From a virus: a DNA stretch of 64,000 nt. The stretch covers positions 1 to 64,000 of the IMG/VR virus record IMGVR_UViG_3300032893_000025; one strand, written 5' to 3'. Positions within the stretch are counted from its first letter, which is position 1; each line of letters starts with the position of its first letter. The notes beneath the pieces were generated by a model. That model saw nothing but the letters and a program-made list of their open reading frames with translations, did not search any database and was not told the DNA's origin. Shown piece by piece: positions 7,637-15,010 of this stretch. Position numbers and translations under genes: made by a program.

Positions 7637-9169
7637 ATGATAATTGGAGAAAAATTAAAAAGGTTATTAGAAAATAACAAATCTAATAATATCTGCAAAC
7701 AATTTCTAAAGAAAGAAAAAGAAGATGAATGGATAAATGATATAGGGTATTTAGATATTGCTATAACCAATCCTAATAAAATAGGATATATATCAATAGA
7801 TAGAAAAGAAAGATTTGGTAAAAATGTTGAAAATTATATATCAGATAAGATTATAGATAAAATAGTACAACCAACAAAAGAGTATTGGGTAACTCATTAT
7901 GATCTAAGTATATATAGAACCTGGAAAGATAAAACATGGAGAGTGAGAAATGTTGATAATGAATATAAACAAATTAGATGTAGTTGTTTGGAAATAAATC
8001 AGGATTTAAATTTTAACTTATCAGATTTAAAACAAAGTTCTAATTTAATTAAAACTTATTGCGAAATAAAAGTAATTTATAACTTCTTTGATGAAACTTT
8101 AAGAAGTAAATTTGCATATATGACATCTCCTGGTAAATTGGTAAATAAATTAGAAATAACAGCTTCAAATAAAGAAGTACAAGAATTTGCTACTTTATTT
8201 TACCAAGATATTATAGGATTGGCTATAGATGGGTTACATTTTGAGTTAATGAATGGTGAAAGTATTAGAAAATATTATTATGAAGGATCATATTCAAGAA
8301 AAGGGGGTACACTTAATTCAAGTTGTATGCGACATGAACAATGCAAACCATTTATGGATATTTATGCAAAGAATGAAGAAAAAGTAAGTTTGCTGGTTTT
8401 ATTTAATAATCAAGATAAAGTTGAAGGTAGGGCATTAGTTTGGAAATGTAATAAAGAAGAAGATAAGGATGAAATAACTCTCATGGATAGAATATATGTG
8501 ACTAATGATAATTATGTAGAGTATTTTAGAACTTATGCTAAAAACAAAAAATGGCATTATAAATGGCAACAAGATGCTAGTTATAAAAAAGAAATAATTT
8601 GTCCTCCAGAATATACTAAAAAAACAATGGATTTATATGTAGACTTAAAAACAAAATTTAGTAGTTATCCTTATTTAGATACTTTCACGTATATGTCTGA
8701 AGATAGATTAAGAAATAATGGTAATTTTGAACACAGATATGAGTTATGCTCAATAGGGGGAGAACCAAGAATTGATGAAGAAGAACCAACAGTATTTTCA
8801 GAATATTATGATGAAGATATTCCAGAAGATGACGCTGTATATTCAAATTATCTGAGTAGTTGGATTTGGGATGATGAATCTTGTACTGTAACCATAAATG
8901 GAAGAAGTGATTATATGCCAACAGACCATGATGAAATATATTATGTGAAAGGTAATTATTATTTTAAAGACTATGTAATATTTTCTAAATGGGAAGATGA
9001 GTATATACCAAAAGAAGATTCAGTATTCTCTAATTATCATAATAGTTATATGTTAGAAAGAAAATGTACTTTCTATAATGAAGATTATATACATAGAGAT
9101 TATATTGATGAATACAAAGAATCAATAGAAGAAAAGAAAGAAGTAAAAGAAAGTGTTGGTAATGAGTAA
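7637..9169 (+). CDS. Large unknown phage protein with SCMR and RALVW motifs
   Basis: A 510-residue protein. The middle has LNSSCMRHEQCKPFMDIYA, VSLLVLF, GRALVW and MDRIYV motifs, a combination I remember from hypothetical proteins of many large phages but cannot name. The C-terminal quarter is very acidic and Tyr-rich, with repeated VFSEYYDEDIPEDDAVYSNY-like units around residues 387-410 and 455-470. No signal peptide or membrane segment. It overlaps the start of the exonuclease gene by 8 bases. Confidence 0.5.
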   Translation: MIIGEKLKRLLENNKSNNICKQFLKKEKEDEWINDIGYLDIAITNPNKIGYISIDRKERFGKNVENYISDKIIDKIVQPTKEYWVTHYDLSIYRTWKDKTWRVRNVDNEYKQIRCSCLEINQDLNFNLSDLKQSSNLIKTYCEIKVIYNFFDETLRSKFAYMTSPGKLVNKLEITASNKEVQEFATLFYQDIIGLAIDGLHFELMNGESIRKYYYEGSYSRKGGTLNSSCMRHEQCKPFMDIYAKNEEKVSLLVLFNNQDKVEGRALVWKCNKEEDKDEITLMDRIYVTNDNYVEYFRTYAKNKKWHYKWQQDASYKKEIICPPEYTKKTMDLYVDLKTKFSSYPYLDTFTYMSEDRLRNNGNFEHRYELCSIGGEPRIDEEEPTVFSEYYDEDIPEDDAVYSNYLSSWIWDDESCTVTINGRSDYMPTDHDEIYYVKGNYYFKDYVIFSKWEDEYIPKEDSVFSNYHNSYMLERKCTFYNEDYIHRDYIDEYKESIEEKKEVKESVGNE

Positions 9170-9962
9170 ACTATTATTAATAGATTCAGATTTTATACTA
9201 TACAAAATATGTTTTAATAGAGTTCTATCTGAAACAGAACAAATGTATGGTATAAAATCTGAAAAAACTTTGCAAGAAACTTTAGATTTAATAGATTGGT
9301 ACTTAGTAGAAAAAATATTTAAACCTACTAGTGCAGACTATTATTTAGGATTTCTGGGGGGGGATGGAAATTACAGATATTCTGTAGACTCCGCTTATAA
9401 AAGTGGAAGAAGTTCAGAAAAGCCCCCATTTTTCAAAGAAGTAAAACAATATCTTATAGATAAATGGGAGTTTATTATTGTAAACGGTATTGAAGCTGAA
9501 GATGCAGTTGGAATTTCTCTTACTACATACTCTGAATCTATAATTGTAGGGCAAGACCATGATTTACTTCAACTTCCAGGAACACATTATAATCCTGTAA
9601 AGAATGAAGTAATAGACTTGAGTATTCAAGATGCAGAGTATAATTTTTGGAAACAAATGATTACAGGCTGTTCTACAGATAAAGTATCTGGAATTCCAAG
9701 AATTGGAGAAATTAAAGCTACTAAATTTTTAGAGAAATTTTATAATAAAAATAATTCTGATATTATTGCTTCAAGTATTATATTTGCTCAAAAAGTATTA
9801 TGTTTATATATACAATTCTTTGGAGAATATAAAGGTATTCAAAAATTTGCAAAGAACCATCAACTTCTTAAGATTCTCAGAGAAAAAGAAGGATTTGTAA
9901 TTCCTGAAATAAAACCAGTTAATAAAATTAAAATAGTAGAACAAATAGTACCAGAATTTTAA
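9162..9962 (+). CDS. 5'-3' exonuclease / FEN-like nuclease
   Basis: A 266-residue protein read from the ATG at 9162 (MSKLLLIDSDFILYK); a GTG three codons earlier is possible. The N-terminus has the LLIDSDF acidic strand of PIN/FEN nucleases. Further acidic residues are in GIEAEDAVG and VGQDHDLLQ, and the helix-hairpin-helix DNA-binding segment is DKVSGIPRIGEIKATKFL. This is the T5/T7 exonuclease-like fold used for primer removal and 5' end resection. It could also degrade host DNA. Fold assignment is good. Confidence 0.8.
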   Translation: MSKLLLIDSDFILYKICFNRVLSETEQMYGIKSEKTLQETLDLIDWYLVEKIFKPTSADYYLGFLGGDGNYRYSVDSAYKSGRSSEKPPFFKEVKQYLIDKWEFIIVNGIEAEDAVGISLTTYSESIIVGQDHDLLQLPGTHYNPVKNEVIDLSIQDAEYNFWKQMITGCSTDKVSGIPRIGEIKATKFLEKFYNKNNSDIIASSIIFAQKVLCLYIQFFGEYKGIQKFAKNHQLLKILREKEGFVIPEIKPVNKIKIVEQIVPEF

Positions 9963-9971
9963 AACTATTAG

Positions 9972-10715
9972 ATGAGTGAAATAACATTAAAAAATGATAA
10001 AAAATTATTCTATCATGTGGATACTGCAAGAAGTATTGTTATTTACTCTGATTCTTTTATAGATGAAACTTATGGTAAAGATAATAAAATACAATCTTTA
10101 TTAATAGGTGGGTATTTAAAAATAAGTGTTGGAGACGAATTTAATACTGGTCTTGATTCAGTTAAGATCAGTTATAGGATTAAGTTTATCGAGAAAATTG
10201 GAGATAAATATATTCTAATTACAAATTATTTTAACAAGTGTACTAGTTATATAACTCCAGTAATAGATGGAGATAGAGAAAGACTGTGGATCAATGAATA
10301 CTTAATAAATACTTATTTAGATAAAGAATATAATTATATTTATTTAAGATATAGGTTTGTAGGACATGAGACATATTTAAAATTAGAAGAATATTTAACA
10401 AGACATAGACAATTTACAGAAAGAATAGATCAAAATGAATTTACAACATTTAAGTTTAGAATTCCTGATGAATTTGTAGATGATTGCAAGTATTTTATTA
10501 AAGGAAGATATTCTAAATTTAGTGATCTATTAAAAAGAAGAATAATAAAGTTTCATAAATTAGATCCAAGACATAGAATAGCACAAACTATATTTAAAAA
10601 AAGAGAATTAAAAATGTATTGGGAAAACTTTTTAGAAATGAGTTTACCAGTAGATTGTGAATTAGATAGTAAACCATTAAAAAGTGAAGAAATATGGCAG
10701 GAGCAATGTTTTTAA
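9972..10715 (+). CDS. Unknown early protein
   Basis: A 247-residue protein without a motif I recognise. It has alternating beta segments to about residue 130 and a basic helical C-terminal part (residues 165-210, rich in Arg/Lys/His) that could bind nucleic acid. No membrane segment. The last 22 bases overlap a tiny membrane-peptide gene. Confidence 0.45.
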   Translation: MSEITLKNDKKLFYHVDTARSIVIYSDSFIDETYGKDNKIQSLLIGGYLKISVGDEFNTGLDSVKISYRIKFIEKIGDKYILITNYFNKCTSYITPVIDGDRERLWINEYLINTYLDKEYNYIYLRYRFVGHETYLKLEEYLTRHRQFTERIDQNEFTTFKFRIPDEFVDDCKYFIKGRYSKFSDLLKRRIIKFHKLDPRHRIAQTIFKKRELKMYWENFLEMSLPVDCELDSKPLKSEEIWQEQCF

Positions 10716-10780
10716 TAGGATTTATATTAGGAATCTTATTTTGGGAATATATACATAAGAGAGACAAACAATTAATTTAA
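10694..10780 (+). CDS. 28-residue single-span membrane peptide
   Basis: The ATG at 10694 opens a 28-codon frame reading MAGAMFLIGFILGILFW and then a short charged tail, ending with TAA at 10778-10780. It is one hydrophobic helix with a positive cytoplasmic end. It fills the gap between two genes exactly (22-base overlap upstream, 1 base to the next ATG), which argues that it is translated. Small phage membrane peptides can act in superinfection exclusion or host takeover; here the role is unknown. Confidence 0.5.
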   Translation: MAGAMFLIGFILGILFWEYIHKRDKQLI

Positions 10781-10781
10781 T

Positions 10782-11447
10782 ATGGAAAAAGCAGAAATAG
10801 AAGCTAAAATAAAAGAATTAGAAGATGAAAAAAGAAAATTATTAGTTGAAAATTCTAAAATTAAATGGAAAGAATGGCATGAAGAAGGGGTTAAATTTTT
10901 AGAATCTATAAAAGGTAAGTGTTTTATTACAAAAAGTAATAATAGTTTTCAAATATTTAAAGTTATAGATTACAAAAAAGGAAATTTTCTCGGTAATTCT
11001 GAATATAAAGGATTTTATGAAGTTACTACAGAAGGATATTTTACTGTAAGATCTGCAAGTCACTCTCATAAATTTGAAATACCCTATACTCCAGAAACTC
11101 CTTTTGGGTGCTTTGCTTTAAAAGTTAATAAGAAATCTAAAAAAATACAATCCACTTCTCAATTAAGTTATAGTCAACAATCTTTAAATGAAGCTTGTTT
11201 GATAGATATAAGTAAAGTTACTAAAATACAATATAGAGGGGATGAGTATGAAGATGATGGTTGGGCTTTTGAAGATATTCCTACCAAAAGTGTAAAATCT
11301 TGGTTAAAAGAGTATTGGAATTGGTATGAAGTATCCCAAGAATTTTATAATGATTGTATTAAATTAGCAAATTATATTGCTATAGAAACAAATAAACTTT
11401 GGGATAAATATCAAAAAGAATTAGAAACAGTAACTATTATAAAATAA
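10782..11447 (+). CDS. Unknown protein with N-terminal coiled coil
   Basis: A 221-residue protein. Residues 1-33 are a strong Glu/Lys coiled coil, followed by a mostly beta region (KCFITKSNN, FKVIDYKKG, FYEVTTEGYF) and a Trp-rich helical C-terminus. No catalytic motif is visible. Its last base is shared with the first base of the uracil-DNA glycosylase start (TAATG), so the two are coupled. Confidence 0.45.
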   Translation: MEKAEIEAKIKELEDEKRKLLVENSKIKWKEWHEEGVKFLESIKGKCFITKSNNSFQIFKVIDYKKGNFLGNSEYKGFYEVTTEGYFTVRSASHSHKFEIPYTPETPFGCFALKVNKKSKKIQSTSQLSYSQQSLNEACLIDISKVTKIQYRGDEYEDDGWAFEDIPTKSVKSWLKEYWNWYEVSQEFYNDCIKLANYIAIETNKLWDKYQKELETVTIIK

Positions 11448-12142
11448 TGGAAGAAAAGTTAAAACTACATTTTGGGGAATGGTATGAAATATTAAAAGAT
11501 TACTTACATTCCCCAGAATTTCTTCAAATAGGAGCCAAGGTTAAAAGATTACGTGAAAGTGGAGTAGAAGTCTTACCAGAAGGAGAATTGGTTTTTAGGG
11601 CATTTAGAGAAGCACCATTTAATGATGTTAAATTATGTATTATTGCAATGGATCCTTATCCACAAAGTAAAGTAGGGGATGGACTTGCATTTAGTTGTAG
11701 TAGAAGTCTTTATCCTCAGTCTTCTTTGAAAAATATTTTAATTGAAATTGAACAGGAATACCCGCAAAGTTATTTTGATATAACTCATTGGAGATTAGAT
11801 CAAATAGATTTACAAAGATGGGCAAAACAGGGTATTTTGTTACTTAATGCAGCATTAACTGTAGAAGTTGATAAATCTGGTTCTCATAGAGAAATCTGGG
11901 AACCTTTTACAAAAAAGATTATAGAAACTTTGAATTCTAAGGAATATATTGTATATTTGCTTCTTGGGAAAAATGCCCAATACTTTGAGAAGTATATCTC
12001 TACTAAACATGGAGTAATTTCTGCACCACACCCAGCAGCAGAATCTTACAATAGAGGGAAAGCAGGATTCTTTGGATCGAATTGTTTTAAAGAAGTAAAT
12101 GAATTACTTAAATTTAATAATTTAGAAGAAATAATATGGTAA
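11447..12142 (+). CDS. ung: Uracil-DNA glycosylase (family 1-like)
   Basis: A 231-residue protein that removes uracil from DNA. The water-activating loop is MDPYPQ (Asp69) in place of the usual QDPYH. The WAKQGILLLNAALTV strand-helix is typical, and the minor-groove loop is APHPAAES in place of HPSPLS. The Asn after LLL and the DPY core are kept, so it should bind uracil. The changed His positions may lower activity or alter specificity. UDGs are common in crAss-like phages. It is translationally coupled on both sides. Confidence 0.85.
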   Translation: MEEKLKLHFGEWYEILKDYLHSPEFLQIGAKVKRLRESGVEVLPEGELVFRAFREAPFNDVKLCIIAMDPYPQSKVGDGLAFSCSRSLYPQSSLKNILIEIEQEYPQSYFDITHWRLDQIDLQRWAKQGILLLNAALTVEVDKSGSHREIWEPFTKKIIETLNSKEYIVYLLLGKNAQYFEKYISTKHGVISAPHPAAESYNRGKAGFFGSNCFKEVNELLKFNNLEEIIW

Positions 12143-12777
12143 ATAATATAATTTTATTATTGATTTCAATGTCTATAATATTTGGATACTACTTTTATTA
12201 TAGAATAAAATATGGTAGACAAAAGTCTATCAGTGATAGTGTGTATATAGTTAAACCTTGGTGGTTATTTGCTATTACTATGATGGCATTTCCTATACCA
12301 TTTGTAATAGCAGCAGAGAATATAGCTTTAGTGCATGAAACTGGAAGTATATTTGGTGATTTTATTAGAGAATTTACAGCTTTCTGGGCTGGGGGATTAA
12401 TATGTTTAGTAGGAGTAGCAAATTGTTTCTATAAACCCGATAAACAAGAAGAAACATTACATGTAGTTGGAGCAACAGGTGGAATAGCTTTAGGACTTAC
12501 CTTTATTTCATCTATTAGTTTATGGTATTTGATTCCAGTAAGTTTATATGCATTATTTATAGCTTACTGTCGTTACACTAAAAAATATCGTAACTACTCA
12601 ATGAAAAAAGTAACAAGTAAATATTTAATATTATTTTATTTAAAACCTTATTTAGAAAAATTAAAAGTATTTATAGGAAAGTTACCAACAGTTCCTTATT
12701 ACACTGAAACTGTAGAATTAGTTGCTATTATATTACTATTTGGGACAGTTTTATTCGAAAGTTTAAAGTTACCTTAA
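12136..12777 (+). CDS. Multi-span membrane protein
   Basis: A 213-residue protein with about five hydrophobic helices: residues 3-22, 40-62, 82-101, 114-133 with 136-150, and 193-211. Charged loops lie between them. No family motif is evident. It overlaps the glycosylase end by 7 bases and is followed 1 base later by a zinc-ribbon gene. A host-membrane role is likely; function unknown. Confidence 0.55.
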   Translation: MVNNIILLLISMSIIFGYYFYYRIKYGRQKSISDSVYIVKPWWLFAITMMAFPIPFVIAAENIALVHETGSIFGDFIREFTAFWAGGLICLVGVANCFYKPDKQEETLHVVGATGGIALGLTFISSISLWYLIPVSLYALFIAYCRYTKKYRNYSMKKVTSKYLILFYLKPYLEKLKVFIGKLPTVPYYTETVELVAIILLFGTVLFESLKLP

Positions 12778-12778
12778 A

Positions 12779-12976
12779 ATGGAACTTTGTCCTAATTGTT
12801 CAATAGAATTAATTCCAAATAAAAAGAAGTTAGGTAGTTGTTCTAAATGGTTAATTTGTAATAAATGTGGGTATAGAACAACTCCTACTTCTAATTATAC
12901 AAAGATAGAAGAAATGATAAAATTCGAAAATTATAAAGCAAGAGTAAATAATAATAATTTAATTGATGATGAGTAA
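12779..12976 (+). CDS. Small zinc-ribbon protein
   Basis: A 65-residue protein with LCPNCS and, about 20 residues later, ICNKCGY: a four-cysteine zinc ribbon filling residues 4-34. The rest is helical and charged. Such small ribbons usually bind nucleic acid or protein. It overlaps the phosphoesterase start by 11 bases. Confidence 0.6.
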   Translation: MELCPNCSIELIPNKKKLGSCSKWLICNKCGYRTTPTSNYTKIEEMIKFENYKARVNNNNLIDDE

Positions 12977-13523
12977 AAATTACTATTTTACATCTGACTT
13001 ACATTTAGGACATACAAATATTCTAAAATATGATAATAGACCCTTTTCTAGTATAAGAGATCACGATAAAACCATTATTAATAATTGGAATAGTATTGTC
13101 AATGATGAAGATGATATATTCTTTCTTGGAGATTTTGCTTTAACCTATCCTAGTTATGCAGAAAATTTGATGTTACAATTACAAGGAAATAAATATTTCA
13201 TTAAAGGTAATCACGATAAAAAAGATATTCTTAAATTATATCAAAAGTATGGAACTTACTTAGGAGAGTTAAAAGAAATAGAAATTAATAATCAAAAGAT
13301 TGTATTATGTCATTATGCAATGTTGGTATGGAATAGATCTCATCACGGAACTTGGCACTTGCACGGACATTCTCATCATAGTTTACCAATTGATAAAAAT
13401 AGTTTAAGATTAGATGTAGGAATTAATGGATGGGATTATATACCAATTTCATTTGGAAAGGTAAAAGAAGAATTAAGTAGAAGAAAATTTAAATCAACAG
13501 ATCATCATGGAGAAAGAATATGA
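12966..13523 (+). CDS. Calcineurin-like metallophosphoesterase 1
   Basis: A 185-residue protein read from ATG 12966 (an ATG at 12969 is equally possible). All metal-ligand motifs of the fold are present in order: TSDLHLGH, FLGDF, KGNHDKK, LCHYAM and LHGHSHH. The short YfcE-like length suggests action on small phosphodiesters, phosphoprotein or nucleotide ends. It ends with TGA and is followed 49 bases later by a second, different member of the superfamily. Confidence 0.8.
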   Translation: MMSKNYYFTSDLHLGHTNILKYDNRPFSSIRDHDKTIINNWNSIVNDEDDIFFLGDFALTYPSYAENLMLQLQGNKYFIKGNHDKKDILKLYQKYGTYLGELKEIEINNQKIVLCHYAMLVWNRSHHGTWHLHGHSHHSLPIDKNSLRLDVGINGWDYIPISFGKVKEELSRRKFKSTDHHGERI

Positions 13524-13572
13524 AGAAAAAGTATTAAATTTTAGAAAATAATCTAATAAATTTACATATACT

Positions 13573-14253
13573 ATGAAAATATTAATAGTAGGTGATGTAC
13601 ATGGAAGAAGTAATTGGGAAAATTGGATAGATGATTCTTATGATAAAATAATATTTGTTGGAGATTACGTAGATCATTGGACTATAAGTAATATGAGAAT
13701 TATTGAAAATCTTAATAACATCATATATTTTAAAAAAGATAATCCTAATAAAGTAATATTATTATTAGGCAATCACGATAACCAGTATATGTTTAGCTAC
13801 TCTTCTCATGGATGTAGTGGGTTTAGATCAGAATCTTACTTTGATTTACATGAACTATTCAACAAAGAAAAAGATTTGTTTCAAGCAGCCTACCAGATAG
13901 ATAATTATTTATTTACTCATGCTGGAGTATCCCAAGAATGGTTTGATAGAGAATACCCCTATAAACCTAAATTAAAAAATTTAGCTGAATCTTTTAATAC
14001 AGCATTTAAAATGAAAGAAAGAAGTTTATTTGATGTTGGATATTCAAGAGGAGGATTTCAAGGTGTAGGCGGAATATTTTGGGCTGATAGAAAAGAAACT
14101 CAATCAAATATGCTAATTGATATACATCAGGTTGTAGGGCATACTCATATAGATAAAATAACCACATATTATTTAAATAATGATACTAATTCTAATACAT
14201 CTATAACTTATACAGATTGTGAAAATAGTCCCTATATTTTAGAAATAAATTAA
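13573..14253 (+). CDS. Calcineurin-like metallophosphoesterase 2
   Basis: A 226-residue protein with the PPP-phosphatase order of motifs: VGDVHGR (residues 6-12), VGDYVDH, LLGNHDNQ, FTHAGVS and VGHTHI. The sequence is closer to Ser/Thr protein phosphatases or Ap4A hydrolases than its upstream neighbour. It is the last protein gene of the early + block. Just beyond its stop is the promoter of the first tRNA cluster, and I see no hairpin terminator between them. Confidence 0.8.
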   Translation: MKILIVGDVHGRSNWENWIDDSYDKIIFVGDYVDHWTISNMRIIENLNNIIYFKKDNPNKVILLLGNHDNQYMFSYSSHGCSGFRSESYFDLHELFNKEKDLFQAAYQIDNYLFTHAGVSQEWFDREYPYKPKLKNLAESFNTAFKMKERSLFDVGYSRGGFQGVGGIFWADRKETQSNMLIDIHQVVGHTHIDKITTYYLNNDTNSNTSITYTDCENSPYILEIN

Positions 14254-14270
14254 AAACAATTGAAAAATTA

Positions 14271-14302
14271 TTTGGAAGTAATAAAAATATTTTGTAAGTT
14301 TG
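14271..14302 (+). promoter_or_regulatory. Bacteroidetes-type promoter of tRNA cluster 1
   Basis: TTTG at 14271-14274 is separated by 20 bases from TAAGTTTG at 14295-14302. This matches the known Bacteroidetes -33 TTTG / -7 TAnnTTTG consensus. Transcription should begin around 14305-14308, at or just before the ATG of the leader ORF, so leader 1 mRNA may be almost leaderless. Confidence 0.85.
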
Positions 14303-14306
14303 TAAA

Positions 14307-14378
14307 ATGAATTTGATAATACGACATATAGAACAACCCCAAGAGCCAATAATTATTGGAAGGAAGAACTATATGTAA
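14307..14378 (+). CDS. Leader peptide 1 (23 codons) of tRNA cluster 1
   Basis: ATG at 14307 to TAA at 14376-14378. Residues 4-15 are IIRHIEQPQEPI, that is only Ile, Arg, His, Glu, Gln and Pro. The six tRNAs directly downstream are Pro, Ile, His, Glu, Gln and Arg. All four Ile codons in this run are ATA, read by the cluster's tRNA-Ile(UAU), and the Arg codon is CGA, read by its tRNA-Arg(ACG) after A34 is modified to inosine. The peptide then passes through the antiterminator element (Gly18-Arg19 codons) and stops 12 bases later. I infer a ribosome-stalling sensor rather than a functional protein. Confidence 0.85.
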   Translation: MNLIIRHIEQPQEPIIIGRKNYM

Positions 14379-14416
14379 AAGATATGTTTTGATTTTGTTT
14401 TTAATTAGACAATACA

Positions 14417-14455
14417 CCCCTTCCAGTAGTGAATACTCGAAGGGGTTTTTATTTT
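14417..14455 (+). terminator. Intrinsic terminator between leader 1 and tRNA-Pro
   Basis: CCCCTTC and GAAGGGG form a 7-bp stem, extended inside by AGTA/TACT across a C-C mismatch. T5, A and T4 follow. The first tRNA starts 2 bases after the T tract, so unmodified transcription would stop before the cluster. Confidence 0.9.
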
Positions 14456-14457
14456 AA

Positions 14458-14528
14458 CGAGAGTGGGTTGTGGTGGTAGCATCCTGCACTTGGAATGCAG
14501 AGGGGTAGTTCAATTCTAACATTCTCGA
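14458..14528 (+). tRNA. tRNA-Pro(UGG)
   Basis: Acceptor CGAGAGT pairs with ATTCTCG. The anticodon stem CTGCA/TGCAG closes loop CTTGGAA, giving anticodon TGG. First gene of cluster 1. Leader 1 contains two Pro codons (CCC, CCA). No 3' CCA is encoded. Confidence 0.9.
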
Positions 14529-14534
14529 CAAATA

Positions 14535-14608
14535 TACTCAGTTCTTCTAATGGTCAGGAAGGTTGTCTTATACACAACTAATTAAAGTTCAAGTCTTTAA
14601 CTGAGTAC
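14535..14608 (+). tRNA. tRNA-Ile(UAU)
   Basis: Acceptor TACTCAG pairs with CTGAGTA. Anticodon stem GTTGT/ACAAC closes loop CTTATAC, giving anticodon TAT, which reads ATA. Most bacteria read ATA with a modified CAU tRNA, so a UAU tRNA is uncommon. Leader 1 has four ATA codons in its sensing run. ATA is frequent in this AT-rich genome. Confidence 0.85.
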
Positions 14609-14615
14609 AATATAT

Positions 14616-14687
14616 GGTGTTTGAAGCATTAATGTGATGTGCTTGACTGTGAATCAAGAGAAGATGGGTCAGTACCATCCTTACACC
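14616..14687 (+). tRNA. tRNA-His(GUG)
   Basis: Anticodon stem CTTGA/TCAAG closes loop CTGTGAA, giving GTG. The start GGTGTTTG pairs with the end if the first G is the G-1 typical of tRNA-His, facing C73. Two T-T mismatches remain in the acceptor stem. T stem GATGG/CCATC is intact. Leader 1 has one His codon (CAT). Confidence 0.75.
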
Positions 14688-14692
14688 CAAAT

Positions 14693-14764
14693 GCTACGTT
14701 CGGCAAGTGGTAAGCCACCAGACCTTCAATCTGGTTATCGTGGGTTCGAAACCCACACGTAGTA
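14693..14764 (+). tRNA. tRNA-Glu(UUC)
   Basis: Acceptor GCTACGT pairs with ACGTAGT (one G-U pair). Anticodon stem CCAGA/TCTGG closes loop CCTTCAA, giving TTC. The T arm is GTGGG-TTCGAAA-CCCAC, a textbook match. Leader 1 has Glu codons GAA and GAG. Confidence 0.95.
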
Positions 14765-14769
14765 CTAAA

Positions 14770-14844
14770 TTGGGATTTAGTGTAAATGGAAACCACACAA
14801 GACTTTGACTCTTGTAATGTAGGATCATACCCTACAGTCCCAAC
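14770..14844 (+). tRNA. tRNA-Gln(UUG)
   Basis: Acceptor TTGGGAT pairs with GTCCCAA. Anticodon stem CAAGA/TCTTG closes loop CTTTGAC, giving TTG. T stem GTAGG/CCTAC is intact. Leader 1 has two CAA codons. Confidence 0.93.
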
Positions 14845-14848
14845 TAAT

Positions 14849-14923
14849 AGGAATATAGCTTAATTGAATCAAAGCCCTTGTCTACGAAACAAGAGAGTAT
14901 GGGTTTGAGTCCCATTATTCCTA
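14849..14923 (+). tRNA. tRNA-Arg(ACG)
   Basis: Acceptor AGGAATA pairs with TATTCCT. Anticodon stem CTTGT/ACAAG closes loop CTACGAA, giving ACG (probably read as ICG after deamination by the host enzyme), covering CGT, CGC and CGA. Leader 1 contains CGA. Last gene of cluster 1. Confidence 0.93.
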
Positions 14924-14961
14924 CAAAGTTAAAAAATACTTTAAAAATAAATACTAAAATA

Positions 14962-14993
14962 TTTGGATGTAATAATAAAATTTATTATATTTG
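14962..14993 (+). promoter_or_regulatory. Bacteroidetes-type promoter of tRNA cluster 2
   Basis: TTTG at 14962-14965 and TATATTTG at 14986-14993 are separated by 20 bases, the same spacing as promoter 1. The likely start is near 14997, some 14 bases before the leader ATG. Cluster 1 transcripts that do not stop would also run into this unit. Confidence 0.87.
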
Positions 14994-15010
14994 TAGAATA
15001 AAATTAAACA

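Larger units (their letters stand above)
14303..14457 (+). promoter_or_regulatory. Attenuator 1 controlling the Pro-Ile-His-Glu-Gln-Arg tRNA cluster
   Basis: Three elements are visible. CCAAT (14346-14350) can pair with ATTGG (14355-14359), forming a 1:2 hairpin. TGGAAGG (14357-14363) is the exact complement of CCTTCCA (14419-14425), forming a 2:3 antiterminator. CCCCTTC (14417-14423) pairs with GAAGGGG (14439-14445), forming the 3:4 terminator. Pairings 2:3 and 3:4 are mutually exclusive. A ribosome at the leader stop would cover TGGAAGG and let the terminator form. A ribosome stalled in the Ile/Arg/His/Glu/Gln/Pro run would leave it free. Mechanism is inferred; the pairings are seen. Confidence 0.75.

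Noticed and set aside
9153-9161. GTG start three codons before the exonuclease ATG
   Set aside because: The ATG at 9162 gives the usual MSKLLLIDSD opening and a normal 8-base overlap. The GTG would add only MLV with no gain.
14417-14455. Hairpins before the tRNA clusters as plain terminators of the upstream early operon
   Set aside because: Each lies after its own promoter and short ORF, not after the phosphoesterase gene, and each 5' arm has an exact 7-nt complement placed under the leader stop codon. That favours attenuation.
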